Translations under genes and position numbers: made by a program
Assembly: GCA_045105115.1 (NCBI GenBank)
Contig: JBGCDE010000207.1
Coordinates: forward strand, 1-64,000
Direction of reading: 5' to 3'
Source of the DNA: JAUIET01 sp045105115
GTDB lineage: Bacteria; Pseudomonadota; Gammaproteobacteria; Pseudomonadales; JAUIET01
Length of the DNA: 64,000 bases
Shown here: positions 55,774 to 64,000 of the stretch, one piece after another
Layout: each line of letters opens with the position of its first letter
Numbering within the stretch: position 1 is the stretch's first letter
Notes under the pieces: model-generated
Seen by the model: only the letters and a program-made list of their open reading frames with translations
Told to the model about the DNA's origin: nothing
Databases searched by the model: none

Positions 55774-56796
55774 TTGAAACACTTTGAGTTTTGGAACCCC
55801 AGATTATTTGAGTCTCCCTACTATCTCTATCTAGCTTACCTATGTCTTAAGCATGGTTTGGCGCCTCAAAATCTTGCAAAAGCTAATTACGCCCTGGACC
55901 ATGGGGAGATAGGTATTGGCTCAAAGCTTGCTACACAGCTTGCGTTTGATCAGACGCGATTTCTGCCGTCTGCACTGGTTTTAGACAGCAGTTCGCAGGA
56001 ACAAAAAGCCGCACAACTGGAGGCTTTTGCAGAGCGTTATTCCTTCCCAGTGATACTGAAACCAGACATGGGCTGCGTCGGCAAAGGCATCACAAAAGTC
56101 AAAAGCAAAGAGCACATTCGCAGCATTACAAGCTCTTTGAGCACCGACTACATCGTTCAACAATACACCCCGAACAACATTGAATTCGGCGTTTTTTATG
56201 TTCGCCATAGTGGTCGTGGCCGAGTAACAGGCATCAATGGAAAAGAGTTTCCTGCCGTTATTGGTGATAGTAAGCGCTCACTTCAAGAGCTTGCAGAAGC
56301 GCACCCGCGCTTCACGGCGCACTGGGATCTTTTTCTTCAATATCTCGACACAAGTTACGTGCCCGCAGACAAGGAGCCATTCCAACTATCATTCATTGGC
56401 TCTCATACTATGGGCTGCAAATTCACCAATGACTCTCATTTGCTTACCCCAGCGCTGGAAGCAGAAATTTGCACAATAGCCGACAGCCAACCGGGATTTA
56501 ATTTTGGTCGTCTGGACGTAAAATCACCTAGTCTGGAGGCATTCCAGCGAGGTGACTTCGTGGTTATCGAAGTCAATGGTGTGGCCTCGTTGCCCACCAA
56601 TATGTTCGACCCGGAGCATTCTCTACGTCAGGGTTACCGAATATTTTTTGAGCACGCCAGACACCTGGTTCAGGCGGCTGCGGAGCAACGTCATCAGCCA
56701 ATGGCGTTGCTGTCCGGTCGAGAAATCCTGCGCAAAGTACAAAGCAGTCAGCAGGCGTTGAACAAGGCGCACGACAACAGTCTGGCGCGCGCTTAA
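55774..56796 (+). CDS. ATP-grasp-fold ligase of unknown substrate
   Basis: The gene appears to start with TTG; GGAAG lies 10 bases upstream and the nearby ATG at 55766 is out of frame. The 340-residue protein has an ATP-grasp core: FPVILKPDMGCVGKGITKV carries the nucleotide-binding lysine and glycine loop, TDYIVQQYTPNNIEFGVF the hinge and acidic residues, and FGRLDVKSPSLEAF through VVIEVNGVASLPTNMFDP the metal-binding Asp/Glu/Asn set. Members form amide or similar bonds via acyl-phosphates. Resemblance is to the D-Ala-D-Ala-ligase-type group, but no substrate can be named. It is divergent from the OmpA-fusion gene. Confidence 0.78.
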   Translation: MKHFEFWNPRLFESPYYLYLAYLCLKHGLAPQNLAKANYALDHGEIGIGSKLATQLAFDQTRFLPSALVLDSSSQEQKAAQLEAFAERYSFPVILKPDMGCVGKGITKVKSKEHIRSITSSLSTDYIVQQYTPNNIEFGVFYVRHSGRGRVTGINGKEFPAVIGDSKRSLQELAEAHPRFTAHWDLFLQYLDTSYVPADKEPFQLSFIGSHTMGCKFTNDSHLLTPALEAEICTIADSQPGFNFGRLDVKSPSLEAFQRGDFVVIEVNGVASLPTNMFDPEHSLRQGYRIFFEHARHLVQAAAEQRHQPMALLSGREILRKVQSSQQALNKAHDNSLARA

Positions 56797-56806
56797 ACCC
56801 GCGGCA

Positions 56807-57907
56807 TCAAAGCTCAGAGAGCTTCATTACGCGGGCGTTCAGTTCAGGGTGCTCTGTGGCGCCTATCCAGCGCCAGCACATAGTGCCGCATTCATGGCCA
56901 CAAGTTTCTATCCAATTTGGCAAGCCAGGATCAGTGTGCGAAACAATAACCCTGACACTGCCATCTTCGTTGTAGTGAGCTGTGTGCTTATTGACGTGAA
57001 TCTGGTGATAGCGATAATCCAGGGATTCCATCCACCAGTTATTCAGCTGAAAATTCCAGGTCTGGCATTCCGGTATGACTGGCGCGTCAATGACGAACAC
57101 TTCATCGGGTGCAAGCTTCCAGGCGCTGTGGAAATAAAATATGTTGGGGTCGCCGCCGATTGATTGGCAATAGGCCTGGTCTGCAGGAGGCATCTCATTT
57201 TCTATCGGTAGGAAACTCTCAGACCAATTCTCAAACAGCTGTGCAGAGCCGTTAACGAACATGGTGGCGCGCTGTAAGGCATGCGCTAGTTTTTCAGGCG
57301 TTAGTGGCGAAGGTCGTTCATCGACAGCACCAATGCGCTCTATCTTCAGCTCGGCGCGTTTCTCATTCACCCGATCCTGGAAGGTCTGGCGAACATTGAC
57401 CGAGTTAGTTTCGGGCCCCAGCTGCAGCCAATTGCCCGCATGCTCGCGCTGGCTGATCACAATTTCAAACGATCCGTCATCATTGATCTCCATATCGCGC
57501 GCATCAAGATAGCCTGTGGTTTCCATGGTGCCGCCCGAGGCGTACTTGTTAATCACCGCCCCAAACCCTAGATAGTCAACCGTTCCTCGCGTTCCAAACA
57601 GTCGATACTCATATTGTGGGTTCACCGAGCAACTCTCGTATCGATTATCCGGATTATCTGCGCCGAGCTTAATCGTTTCATGAGCACCACAACGCAATAC
57701 CGGATACGCGGAATCGCCAAACTCCATGAAGCTCTCCAAACCACCACGCAGCAGGCGTGTCAGATAACGATACCCCTCTGCCTGATTAAATGCGTCATGC
57801 GGTGCTTTCTCACTACGAATGATATTGCCTGCCGCCTTCAAGGAATCACAAAATTCATCCCATGCGGTGCCATCCATCACTTTTTGTTCTGCTGTTTTCT
57901 CATTCAT
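56807..57907 (-). CDS. DUF1214 domain protein
   Basis: The frame opens at 57934, but CGGAGA precedes the ATG at 57907, which gives 366 residues. The C-terminal part (about 240-345) has the DUF1214 features WKLAPDEVFVIDAP, WNFQLNNWWMESLDYR and VRVIVSHTDPGLPNWIETCG. The N-terminal half lacks a signal peptide. DUF1214 proteins have no assigned reaction but often lie in steroid, aromatic or hydrocarbon degradation clusters. The stop lies 11 bases after the convergent ATP-grasp gene, and the start lies 43 bases after the sulfotransferase stop on the same strand. Confidence 0.8.
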   Translation of the reverse strand: MNEKTAEQKVMDGTAWDEFCDSLKAAGNIIRSEKAPHDAFNQAEGYRYLTRLLRGGLESFMEFGDSAYPVLRCGAHETIKLGADNPDNRYESCSVNPQYEYRLFGTRGTVDYLGFGAVINKYASGGTMETTGYLDARDMEINDDGSFEIVISQREHAGNWLQLGPETNSVNVRQTFQDRVNEKRAELKIERIGAVDERPSPLTPEKLAHALQRATMFVNGSAQLFENWSESFLPIENEMPPADQAYCQSIGGDPNIFYFHSAWKLAPDEVFVIDAPVIPECQTWNFQLNNWWMESLDYRYHQIHVNKHTAHYNEDGSVRVIVSHTDPGLPNWIETCGHECGTMCWRWIGATEHPELNARVMKLSEL

Positions 57908-57949
57908 GTATTTTCTCCGTATTTTTTTGTTCAACTGGAAACCAGCTAC

Positions 57950-59101
57950 TCAGTTCATATTCACCTGATACTTCGTCACATAGTCTTTAAAAAGCGCTTC
58001 TACATCAGCTCTGGCAACGCCATAATCTTCCAAACGGTATTCGTGCTTGCCATGGCGACCCTTAGGGTTGTCTTCAAGCCAGCGATGCATAGCTGTACGA
58101 CCCTCTGCACTGATACTTGAACCGGCTGCTGAATAGACTCTTTCCATATCTGGCCAGGGGTCACGAACAAAGTCGTCATGATACACATCCAGAAACTGGC
58201 CTTGGTGACGTGGCTCAAGCTCTGCTCGCGCGGATTCAAACTCTTCGCTGTAAATGCGCATCATCTCCATCCAGTCGCGGCCGATCACGCGCCGATCGAC
58301 CTGGTCTGAGTTACCGCTGCGTACCACCTCATTAAAACTGAAACCCGATGCCACAATAGTCATTGGCGCACGATGCGTTTGCACAATGATTGCGTCTGGG
58401 TGGTTATTGAGAATTGCCCGTACACCCAATTGGTGAAGCGGCGTTTTCATCACCCAGCGACCGGGCTTTTTGAATTGCAGCAACTGCATCTGCTTTTTGT
58501 GGTACGCATACAGCGGGTCAAAGTTCTGCTGGTAAACCCAACTCGTATAGCTTGGGATGTTATAACTGGATGTGAACTCCACCGACACCAGGGTTTGATT
58601 GAAAAACATGTGGCATTCGTCAGGTGACTCGGCGTCCAGCAAATGTGTTTTCAGAAAGCCCGGCAGAAACTGCTCAGTTAGCTGAACTCCTTGCCTGGAT
58701 TGCTCTATTCTTGGGTCGCTGGCATAACTTGCAGTTTCTGCTGGCGGCACCATATCAGCGCCTTCCCACAAACGAATGGTGCGGTTGGCCGGATCCTCAT
58801 TCAGCATATGGTGTAACGCCGTAGTACCGGTGCGGGGTAACCCGGCAATGAAGATTGGACGTTCGATACGCTCTTCTAAAACCTCCGGATTGACTCCAAT
58901 GTAGGCTTCAATCTTCAATCGATTCTTCAGAGCGTTTGTAATTGACGCTTGTGCTCGATACACACCAATGTCATTGAGCATGGCTTCATTATTGAGCGCA
59001 TGCACTAATCGATCCAGCGCATCAAGAACATCATCGCCATTAAGGTCTGTCAGTTCGGTATCTTCGCGTGCCTGATTCAGTAAGGACTGGGCATTAAGCA
59101 T
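57950..59101 (-). CDS. Sulfotransferase-family protein
   Basis: The 383-residue protein has the 5'-phosphosulfate-binding loop IAGLPRTGTTALHHML (motif 87-94), a downstream IIVQTHRAP segment with the 3'-phosphate-binding Arg/Ser region, and a terminal helical region (DNPKGRHGKHEYRLEDYG) typical of bacterial sulfotransferase_3-type enzymes. It would transfer sulfate from PAPS to a small molecule or glycan in the cytosol. It is upstream of the DUF1214 gene in the same orientation and divergent from the KstD-like flavoprotein, suggesting a shared lipid or steroid substrate. Confidence 0.87.
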   Translation of the reverse strand: MLNAQSLLNQAREDTELTDLNGDDVLDALDRLVHALNNEAMLNDIGVYRAQASITNALKNRLKIEAYIGVNPEVLEERIERPIFIAGLPRTGTTALHHMLNEDPANRTIRLWEGADMVPPAETASYASDPRIEQSRQGVQLTEQFLPGFLKTHLLDAESPDECHMFFNQTLVSVEFTSSYNIPSYTSWVYQQNFDPLYAYHKKQMQLLQFKKPGRWVMKTPLHQLGVRAILNNHPDAIIVQTHRAPMTIVASGFSFNEVVRSGNSDQVDRRVIGRDWMEMMRIYSEEFESARAELEPRHQGQFLDVYHDDFVRDPWPDMERVYSAAGSSISAEGRTAMHRWLEDNPKGRHGKHEYRLEDYGVARADVEALFKDYVTKYQVNMN

Positions 59102-59220
59102 TATTTACAACTAATTGTCGGACTTGGCATTGCATTATACTCAGCCAATCGAGCTCAAGCGTTACCAAACTATTCATGCTGGGCTTGTGATGACAATGTA
59201 CGAATCTTCGGAGAACTTTT

Positions 59221-60705
59221 GTGAGTAAGGACCAAGCATCAGCCATACACCCTGCCAATATTGCTGATATACCTGCGTGGGATTTTGAAACCGACGTTGC
59301 AATTGTCGGTTATGGCGGCGCCGGCAGCTGCGCCGCGATTGAAGCAAGCGATGCGGGTGCGAAGGTTATGTTGTTCGAAGCCAGTAGCGACAGTGGCGGC
59401 TCAACAGCTCTATCAAGCGCTGAAATTTATATGGGCGGCAACGGCGGCACACGTGTCCAGCAAGCTTGCGGCTACGACGACTCCAGTGAAGATATGTTCA
59501 ATTTCCTGATGGCTTGCCAGGGGCCGCAAGCCGATGAGCCGAAAATAAGAACGTATGTAGACAACAGTCTCGATCACTTCAACTGGCTGGTAGACAAAGG
59601 TGTGCCTTTCAAAGACAGTGAGTACAAAGAGCGCGCTATCATGTCGCTCACTGATGACTGCCTGCTATTCACTGGCAATGAGAAATCCTGGCCGTTCCGG
59701 GAAATCGCCAAGCCTTGTCCCAGAGGCCATAACCTTCACATAGAAGGCGATAATGGTGGCCCCTTATTCATGAAAGTGATGAGTGAAAACGTCAGCAAAC
59801 GAAACATCGACGTTCATTTTGAAAGCCGAGCACTTCGCCTTGTAACTGACGACAACAATGAGATAGTCGGCATCATTATTCGCCAGGATAAAAAAGAAAA
59901 AGCAGTTCGCGCACGCAAAGGTGTTGTTCTGTGCGCAGGCGGTTTCGTGATGAACGAAGCAATGCTAAAGCGTTACACGCCGTTTCTGCTTAAAGGTAAT
60001 GCACCCACGGGCAATCCAGGAGATACAGGCAGCGGAATACTAATGGGTATGGGCGTAGGTGCAGCCGCTATTAATATGCACGAAGGTTTTGTGTCACTGC
60101 CGTTTTATCCACCATCGAGTTTGACCTATGGGATATTTGTGAACGATCGTGGCCAACGCTATATCAGCGAAGACTGTTACCACGGTCGCGTAGGCTATTA
60201 CTCGCTTACCCAGGACAGCGATCGGATTTACCTGATATTCAGCGCAGAAGACTTTGAGAGCTACCAGCAAGGCAATTACCTGGGGGCAGACATTGCCGGC
60301 ACTGGCGAGACCATCGAAGAGCTGGAAAGTGAACTGGGATTGTCAGCAGGAAGCCTTAAAGATACGGTCGACTACTACAATAAGCACGCCGCGGTTGGAG
60401 AAGACCCACAATTTAAGAAATCCAAAGAGTGGCTGAAGCCGTTAAGTGCACCGTATGCGGCGCTGGACTGCACGCCAGGCAGAGGCGTATTCGTGCCTAT
60501 GTTTACTCTGGGTGGGCTAGATACACTGCCAAGCGGTGAAGTACTTACCGCCGATGGATCTGTCATTAAAGGCTTGTATGCAGCCGGGCGGACAACAGCT
60601 GGCTTACCGCGCAGAGCGCAAGGTTATGCCAGCGGTATGTCAGTCGGCGACGCGACCTTTTTTGGTCGACTGGCCGGTACTGCGGCCGCCAGTCGCACTA
60701 CCTAG
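59221..60705 (+). CDS. FAD-dependent oxidoreductase, fumarate reductase / 3-ketosteroid dehydrogenase-like
   Basis: A GTG start with GGAGA 6 bases upstream. The 494-residue flavoprotein begins VAIVGYGGAGSCAAIEASDAG (FAD Rossmann) with the ribose Glu in LFEAS, then GGSTALSSAEIYMGGNGG. It closes with GLYAAGRTTAGLPRRAQGYASGMSVGDATFFGR, the family's second FAD-contact block. It is of the succinate-dehydrogenase/fumarate-reductase flavoprotein superfamily; the compact cap domain and absence of a heme or signal region favour a KstD-type dehydrogenase. The substrate is not proven. It is divergent from the sulfotransferase/DUF1214 pair. Confidence 0.83.
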   Translation: MSKDQASAIHPANIADIPAWDFETDVAIVGYGGAGSCAAIEASDAGAKVMLFEASSDSGGSTALSSAEIYMGGNGGTRVQQACGYDDSSEDMFNFLMACQGPQADEPKIRTYVDNSLDHFNWLVDKGVPFKDSEYKERAIMSLTDDCLLFTGNEKSWPFREIAKPCPRGHNLHIEGDNGGPLFMKVMSENVSKRNIDVHFESRALRLVTDDNNEIVGIIIRQDKKEKAVRARKGVVLCAGGFVMNEAMLKRYTPFLLKGNAPTGNPGDTGSGILMGMGVGAAAINMHEGFVSLPFYPPSSLTYGIFVNDRGQRYISEDCYHGRVGYYSLTQDSDRIYLIFSAEDFESYQQGNYLGADIAGTGETIEELESELGLSAGSLKDTVDYYNKHAAVGEDPQFKKSKEWLKPLSAPYAALDCTPGRGVFVPMFTLGGLDTLPSGEVLTADGSVIKGLYAAGRTTAGLPRRAQGYASGMSVGDATFFGRLAGTAAASRTT

Positions 60706-60723
60706 CGGCCTCTGCAAAGCCTG

Positions 60724-62400
60724 CTAGCGTTGCTTAGATCCTCTGGAGGTTCGTTCCTGGCGCCGCTGTGGTGCGACTTTTTGAACCCTGGGTTGCGCTC
60801 GGCTGGCGCTTGCTTGCCTGGCCGGTGGTGCTGCTCGTTGCTGGCGCACCATTGATGACTGGTTGCGCATTCGCTGTTGCGAGCGGGCTTGCTGAACAGC
60901 CTGTGGCCGCTGTGCAGGTCGTGAAGATCTTGCGCTTGTGTTTCCTGCGCGACTTATGCGGTTAGCATTAGTTCGACGCGGCGTATTCTCCATACGGCGC
61001 GAGGTATTAGCAATACGCGAAGTATTAGCAATAGTTGCAGCGCTTGAGCGAGTGCCGCTAGTGCTTACTATACGGCGATTAGACTCAGTAGCTACGCGAC
61101 GTTGCTGACGAGATAGCGCACCATTTCGGGCCGCCGCTCCCCCTTTGAATGCACGCGTATTCATGTCAGGACGCGGCCTCTGATTACGCTCACCACTACC
61201 TTGCCTGTTCGAATTGCCGATTGCAGCAGACGTATCAACTCTGTTGTCACGACGCTCACTTTGGCGTCGTTGGTCGCGACGCTGCTCGACTGGTTCTGAA
61301 AAATTTCGAACCCTGTTGCCAACTATATAGGAGCCATTGCGGTTATAGCGGTGGCGGTAACGCTCCTGCGATCTATTTGAGTATTCATGTCGCCGGTCCA
61401 AACCGTGTCGACCATACGTGTTGTAACGACGCTGATCGTGTCGCCAGCGCAAACCGCGATAGGGACTGCGCCCGTAATGATTGTAGTTTCGCGTATACGA
61501 GGTATACGGGCGATAGTGACTATAGCGGTAATAACGCTGATACGCGGTGCTGTGATAGGGCTGATAAAACAGATGGCCGTGGTGCCAATCCAGTGTGTGG
61601 TGTAGCCATCCACCTAACAGAAGACCAACACCGAAATTAACACCTGCATGACTGTGCCCATGCCTATGCGACGTTCGATCACTATGCGAATAGACATAAT
61701 CAGGGTCGTATACTGGCACATGAACATACAGAGGGTCTGCGTGAACAATACGAATGATGGTTTCAGACCCGGTACTGGAACGCTCGCGTACGACGTCTTG
61801 CTGCTCGCTGTCGTTAAGATGGCCAGCGGCATCAGCTTTCCTGCGCAAGCGCTGGATAGCTTCGAATACGGCATCTGGCTGGGCAAGAAACGCATCACCC
61901 AATTGCTGGGTCCATTCAATATCCTGGTTCATCTGAGCCAATACATCTGGATAACGGGTAAGCGCTTTAACACTGTCTGACCAATTCTGCTCATCTCGAA
62001 CTTCAGAGTTCGGATTGCCCTCACGCCACCGCGCTGCCTGAACAATTTCCAGTGGATACGTTGAAGCCGGCAGCATCTCACTTAGTAATACATCAGGGTG
62101 CAAAGCAATAGGTCCTAGCAACAGATCGAGTTGAGAATCGCTGTACAAAGAATCCAGTGGCGGCAAATAAATCTTTTCGCCAATTCGAACCGCGCCGGAT
62201 TCATCGACCTGCGGGTTATTGGTCAATAAAGCACTTACCGACGTACCACAACGCTGGGCAATACCACTCAGCGTATCGCCCGATCTAACAGTAAGAGGAC
62301 TACTGCAATCAGTAGCATTCGCGGCAACGACAAGCGGCGCAAAATTCATCGCGATTAAGGTGGAACTCATCACCACCGTTTTTCGAAGAAAAGACTTCAT
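60724..62400 (-). CDS. LysM-DUF3300 secreted protein with basic low-complexity tail
   Basis: The frame is open from 62565, but CGGAG lies 8 bases before the ATG at 62400, which begins a signal peptide (MKSFLRKTVVMSSTLIAMNFAP); 558 residues. A LysM domain (about 33-80, SGDTLSGIAQRCG) suggests peptidoglycan binding. DUF3300 follows (about 85-260: LLGPIALHPDVLLSEMLPASTYPLEIV). From about 290 the chain is Arg/His/Tyr/Asn/Gln-rich and strongly basic to the end, with no predictable fold. DUF3300 has no known function. The tail may bind nucleic acid or acidic surface polymers. Confidence 0.85.
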   Translation of the reverse strand: MKSFLRKTVVMSSTLIAMNFAPLVVAANATDCSSPLTVRSGDTLSGIAQRCGTSVSALLTNNPQVDESGAVRIGEKIYLPPLDSLYSDSQLDLLLGPIALHPDVLLSEMLPASTYPLEIVQAARWREGNPNSEVRDEQNWSDSVKALTRYPDVLAQMNQDIEWTQQLGDAFLAQPDAVFEAIQRLRRKADAAGHLNDSEQQDVVRERSSTGSETIIRIVHADPLYVHVPVYDPDYVYSHSDRTSHRHGHSHAGVNFGVGLLLGGWLHHTLDWHHGHLFYQPYHSTAYQRYYRYSHYRPYTSYTRNYNHYGRSPYRGLRWRHDQRRYNTYGRHGLDRRHEYSNRSQERYRHRYNRNGSYIVGNRVRNFSEPVEQRRDQRRQSERRDNRVDTSAAIGNSNRQGSGERNQRPRPDMNTRAFKGGAAARNGALSRQQRRVATESNRRIVSTSGTRSSAATIANTSRIANTSRRMENTPRRTNANRISRAGNTSARSSRPAQRPQAVQQARSQQRMRNQSSMVRQQRAAPPARQASASRAQPRVQKVAPQRRQERTSRGSKQR

Positions 62401-62555
62401 ATTGATACTCCGCGCCCCAAAACTGTTAACTGACACAGCAAACCCCCTGGAAAGCGACTGGAAGGGACACTGCAGCCAGAGTAACACTTTACTGAGCACC
62501 AACTGAACACTTCCTGAACAAGCAGCCGATAAACGCAATAGTCTATACTGCATAA

Positions 62556-63857
62556 ATGATAACAAGCGCTAAAAATCAAACACTTAGGCTCATTATTACG
62601 ATTGTATTGCTGAACTCAGGCGTCAGCTTTGCGCAGTCGCAAACGGCCAGTACGCTTTTCGACCGCTACAGCAGCGGGGTCGTTCAGGTAAGAACTATCG
62701 ACCTGGCTTCCGGCGACAAAACCAGTATCGGCTCGGGCTTTTCAGTTGACGGTGGCCGTTACGTGGCCACCAACTTTCATGTTGTGTCGCTGCTGATCCA
62801 TGCACCCGAAACCTATCGCCTGGAACTGGTGGATGACGAAGGAGAAACGATAGAGGCCACGGTAGCCGCGATCGACGTGATACATGACCTCGCCTTACTT
62901 TCACCTGCAAGAGAGGTAACACGCAGCCTGCGGCTCAGAACAACAACACCGAGCCAGGGAGACCGAATATTCTCGCTTGGTAACCCGCAAGATCTCGGCA
63001 TGACCATTATCGAAGGCAATTACAACGGCCTGGTCAAGAAATCACGCTATCAAAAAATTCTGTTTAGTGGCTCACTCAATTCCGGCATGAGCGGTGGCCC
63101 GGCGATTGACTCGCGTGGTCGCGTACTTGGCATCAATGTCTCGAAAGGCGGTGAGCAAATTTCGTTTCTGGTACCCGCCGAACAATTGCAATTTGTTATA
63201 GATAAAGCGCGGCGAGCCAATTTGGGCAGTGACAATTCATCTGAATTTCAGCGTCCTGACTTCGTTGAGCAAATCAGAACAGCACTGTATAACGATCAAT
63301 CTACCTTTTACAGCAAATTGCTGGAAGACGACTGGTCGCTGGAAACCTTTGGCGGCTTGATGCTACCCCAAAAAATAAGCAACACACTGAAGTGCTGGGG
63401 ACATACCGTTGAAGACGACGACTTACTGTATGAAAGCTTCCATCAGCATTGCCAGTCTAATGACGCTATCTATATTGATGACAATTTTTACACCGGTCAA
63501 TTCGAATACGATTTTGAATGGCTGGAATCCAATGAACTGAATACGTTCCAGTTTTACAATGCGGTTGAGCGGCGCTTCAGTCACAAATCACAGCACAGCG
63601 GCAGTGATGAAGAAGACGTCAGCGAATATCAGTGTAATACTGACATAGTGAGCATTGCCGACAGTCGCTGGAAAGTGTCGAGTTGTTTTCGCGCCTATCA
63701 AAGTTATGACGATCTGTATGACGCGCTGCTACTGATGGCAGCACTTGATAGCAATAACACCTCGGCCGTGTTGAAAGCATCAGCAACCGGAATCAGCCAA
63801 AACAGTGCCACCGCCCTGTTTGCCAAATTGATGGGGGCCATCGCATGGAAACCCTGA
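62556..63857 (+). CDS. Secreted trypsin-like serine protease (S1 family)
   Basis: The 433-residue protein has a signal peptide (RLIITIVLLNSGVSFAQ) and a chymotrypsin-fold domain with a full triad: His75 (TNFHVVS), Asp111 (HDLALL) and Ser179 (SGMSGGPA). The context resembles DegP-type enzymes, but no PDZ domain follows. Instead a C-terminal region of about 200 residues, acidic and with several cysteines, has no recognised family. It overlaps the next gene, encoding an FHA protein, by 13 bases, so protease and FHA protein are likely produced together. It is divergent from the DUF3300 gene. Confidence 0.88.
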   Translation: MITSAKNQTLRLIITIVLLNSGVSFAQSQTASTLFDRYSSGVVQVRTIDLASGDKTSIGSGFSVDGGRYVATNFHVVSLLIHAPETYRLELVDDEGETIEATVAAIDVIHDLALLSPAREVTRSLRLRTTTPSQGDRIFSLGNPQDLGMTIIEGNYNGLVKKSRYQKILFSGSLNSGMSGGPAIDSRGRVLGINVSKGGEQISFLVPAEQLQFVIDKARRANLGSDNSSEFQRPDFVEQIRTALYNDQSTFYSKLLEDDWSLETFGGLMLPQKISNTLKCWGHTVEDDDLLYESFHQHCQSNDAIYIDDNFYTGQFEYDFEWLESNELNTFQFYNAVERRFSHKSQHSGSDEEDVSEYQCNTDIVSIADSRWKVSSCFRAYQSYDDLYDALLLMAALDSNNTSAVLKASATGISQNSATALFAKLMGAIAWKP

Positions 63858-64000
63858 TCATACAGATTGGTCTGAAGCAAGGTCGCAATGCCGACATTTA
63901 CAAACTCAGTGAACGTGAGTTGTATGTGGGCCGCGCCTACAGTAACGATATTGTGCTGACTGATCCATACGTCGCACCTCAACAGTTGCGAATTTATCGT
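63845..64000 (+). CDS. FHA-domain protein, 3' end cut off by the window
   Basis: An ATG at 63845, overlapping the protease stop, opens a frame that runs to the window edge. The 52 visible residues start METLIIQIGLKQGRNADIYK and continue ELYVGRAYSNDIVLTD, the forkhead-associated signature (GR then N in the phosphothreonine-binding loops). No signal peptide is seen, so the domain is probably cytoplasmic at the N-terminus. FHA domains read phosphothreonine and often recruit partners of Ser/Thr kinases or secretion systems. What follows the domain lies outside the window. Confidence 0.75.
   Translation, partial: METLIIQIGLKQGRNADIYKLSERELYVGRAYSNDIVLTDPYVAPQQLRIYR

Overview
The window looks like chromosome of a Gram-negative, aerobic, probably marine gammaproteobacterium. 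It carries outer-membrane proteins (TolC-like, OmpA-like), lipoproteins, a CIO-type cytochrome bd oxidase, a PQQ-dependent dehydrogenase, a long PurC, and a selenium tRNA-modification pair. I cannot fix the genus. Coding density is very high and no stretch of 300 bases or more lacks a gene. I found no tRNA, rRNA, CRISPR array, insertion sequence or phage gene.

Layout. 1-5245 (+): the end of an aldose-epimerase-like gene, then a tight run of DUF898 membrane protein, M48 protease, nitroreductase, SnoaL-like protein and a Notum/pectin-acetylesterase-like lipoprotein. 5308-6775: a YidB-like gene (-) and a two-domain VOC protein (+). 6777-36868 (-): about 30 kb of nine co-directional genes forming one surface system. 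37075-41395 (-): selD-fusion, selU and two AhpD-like genes. 41453-43799 (+): cydAB of the CIO type. 43802-49780 (-): PutA and a PQQ quinohemoprotein. 49870-50973 (+): purC. 51015-55646 (-): a thrombospondin-type-3/OmpA fusion. 55774-56796 (+): ATP-grasp protein. 56807-60705: DUF1214, sulfotransferase and a KstD-like flavoprotein. 60724-64000: LysM-DUF3300 protein, trypsin-like protease and the start of an FHA-domain gene.

The centrepiece is the 30-kb minus-strand locus. In transcription order it encodes a bifunctional glycosyltransferase, a 5922-residue RTX protein with about 57 repeat modules, a GT4 glycosyltransferase, a methyltransferase, an HlyB-type ABC transporter with an inactive C39-like domain, an HlyD-type adaptor, a MotA/TolQ/ExbB-like channel protein with a long cytoplasmic tail, a MotB/SiiA-like single-span protein with an intramembrane Asp, and a TolC-like outer-membrane protein. 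The component set matches Salmonella SPI-4 (SiiABCDEF), where the SiiA/SiiB proton channel assists type I secretion of the giant adhesin SiiE. Here the cargo is a calcium-binding RTX giant instead of an Ig-domain adhesin, and glycan-modifying enzymes are interleaved. The likely working model is ABC-driven export of the giant through the HlyD and TolC proteins, with the proton-channel pair energising or gating release or retention. This is inference from family identity and gene order.
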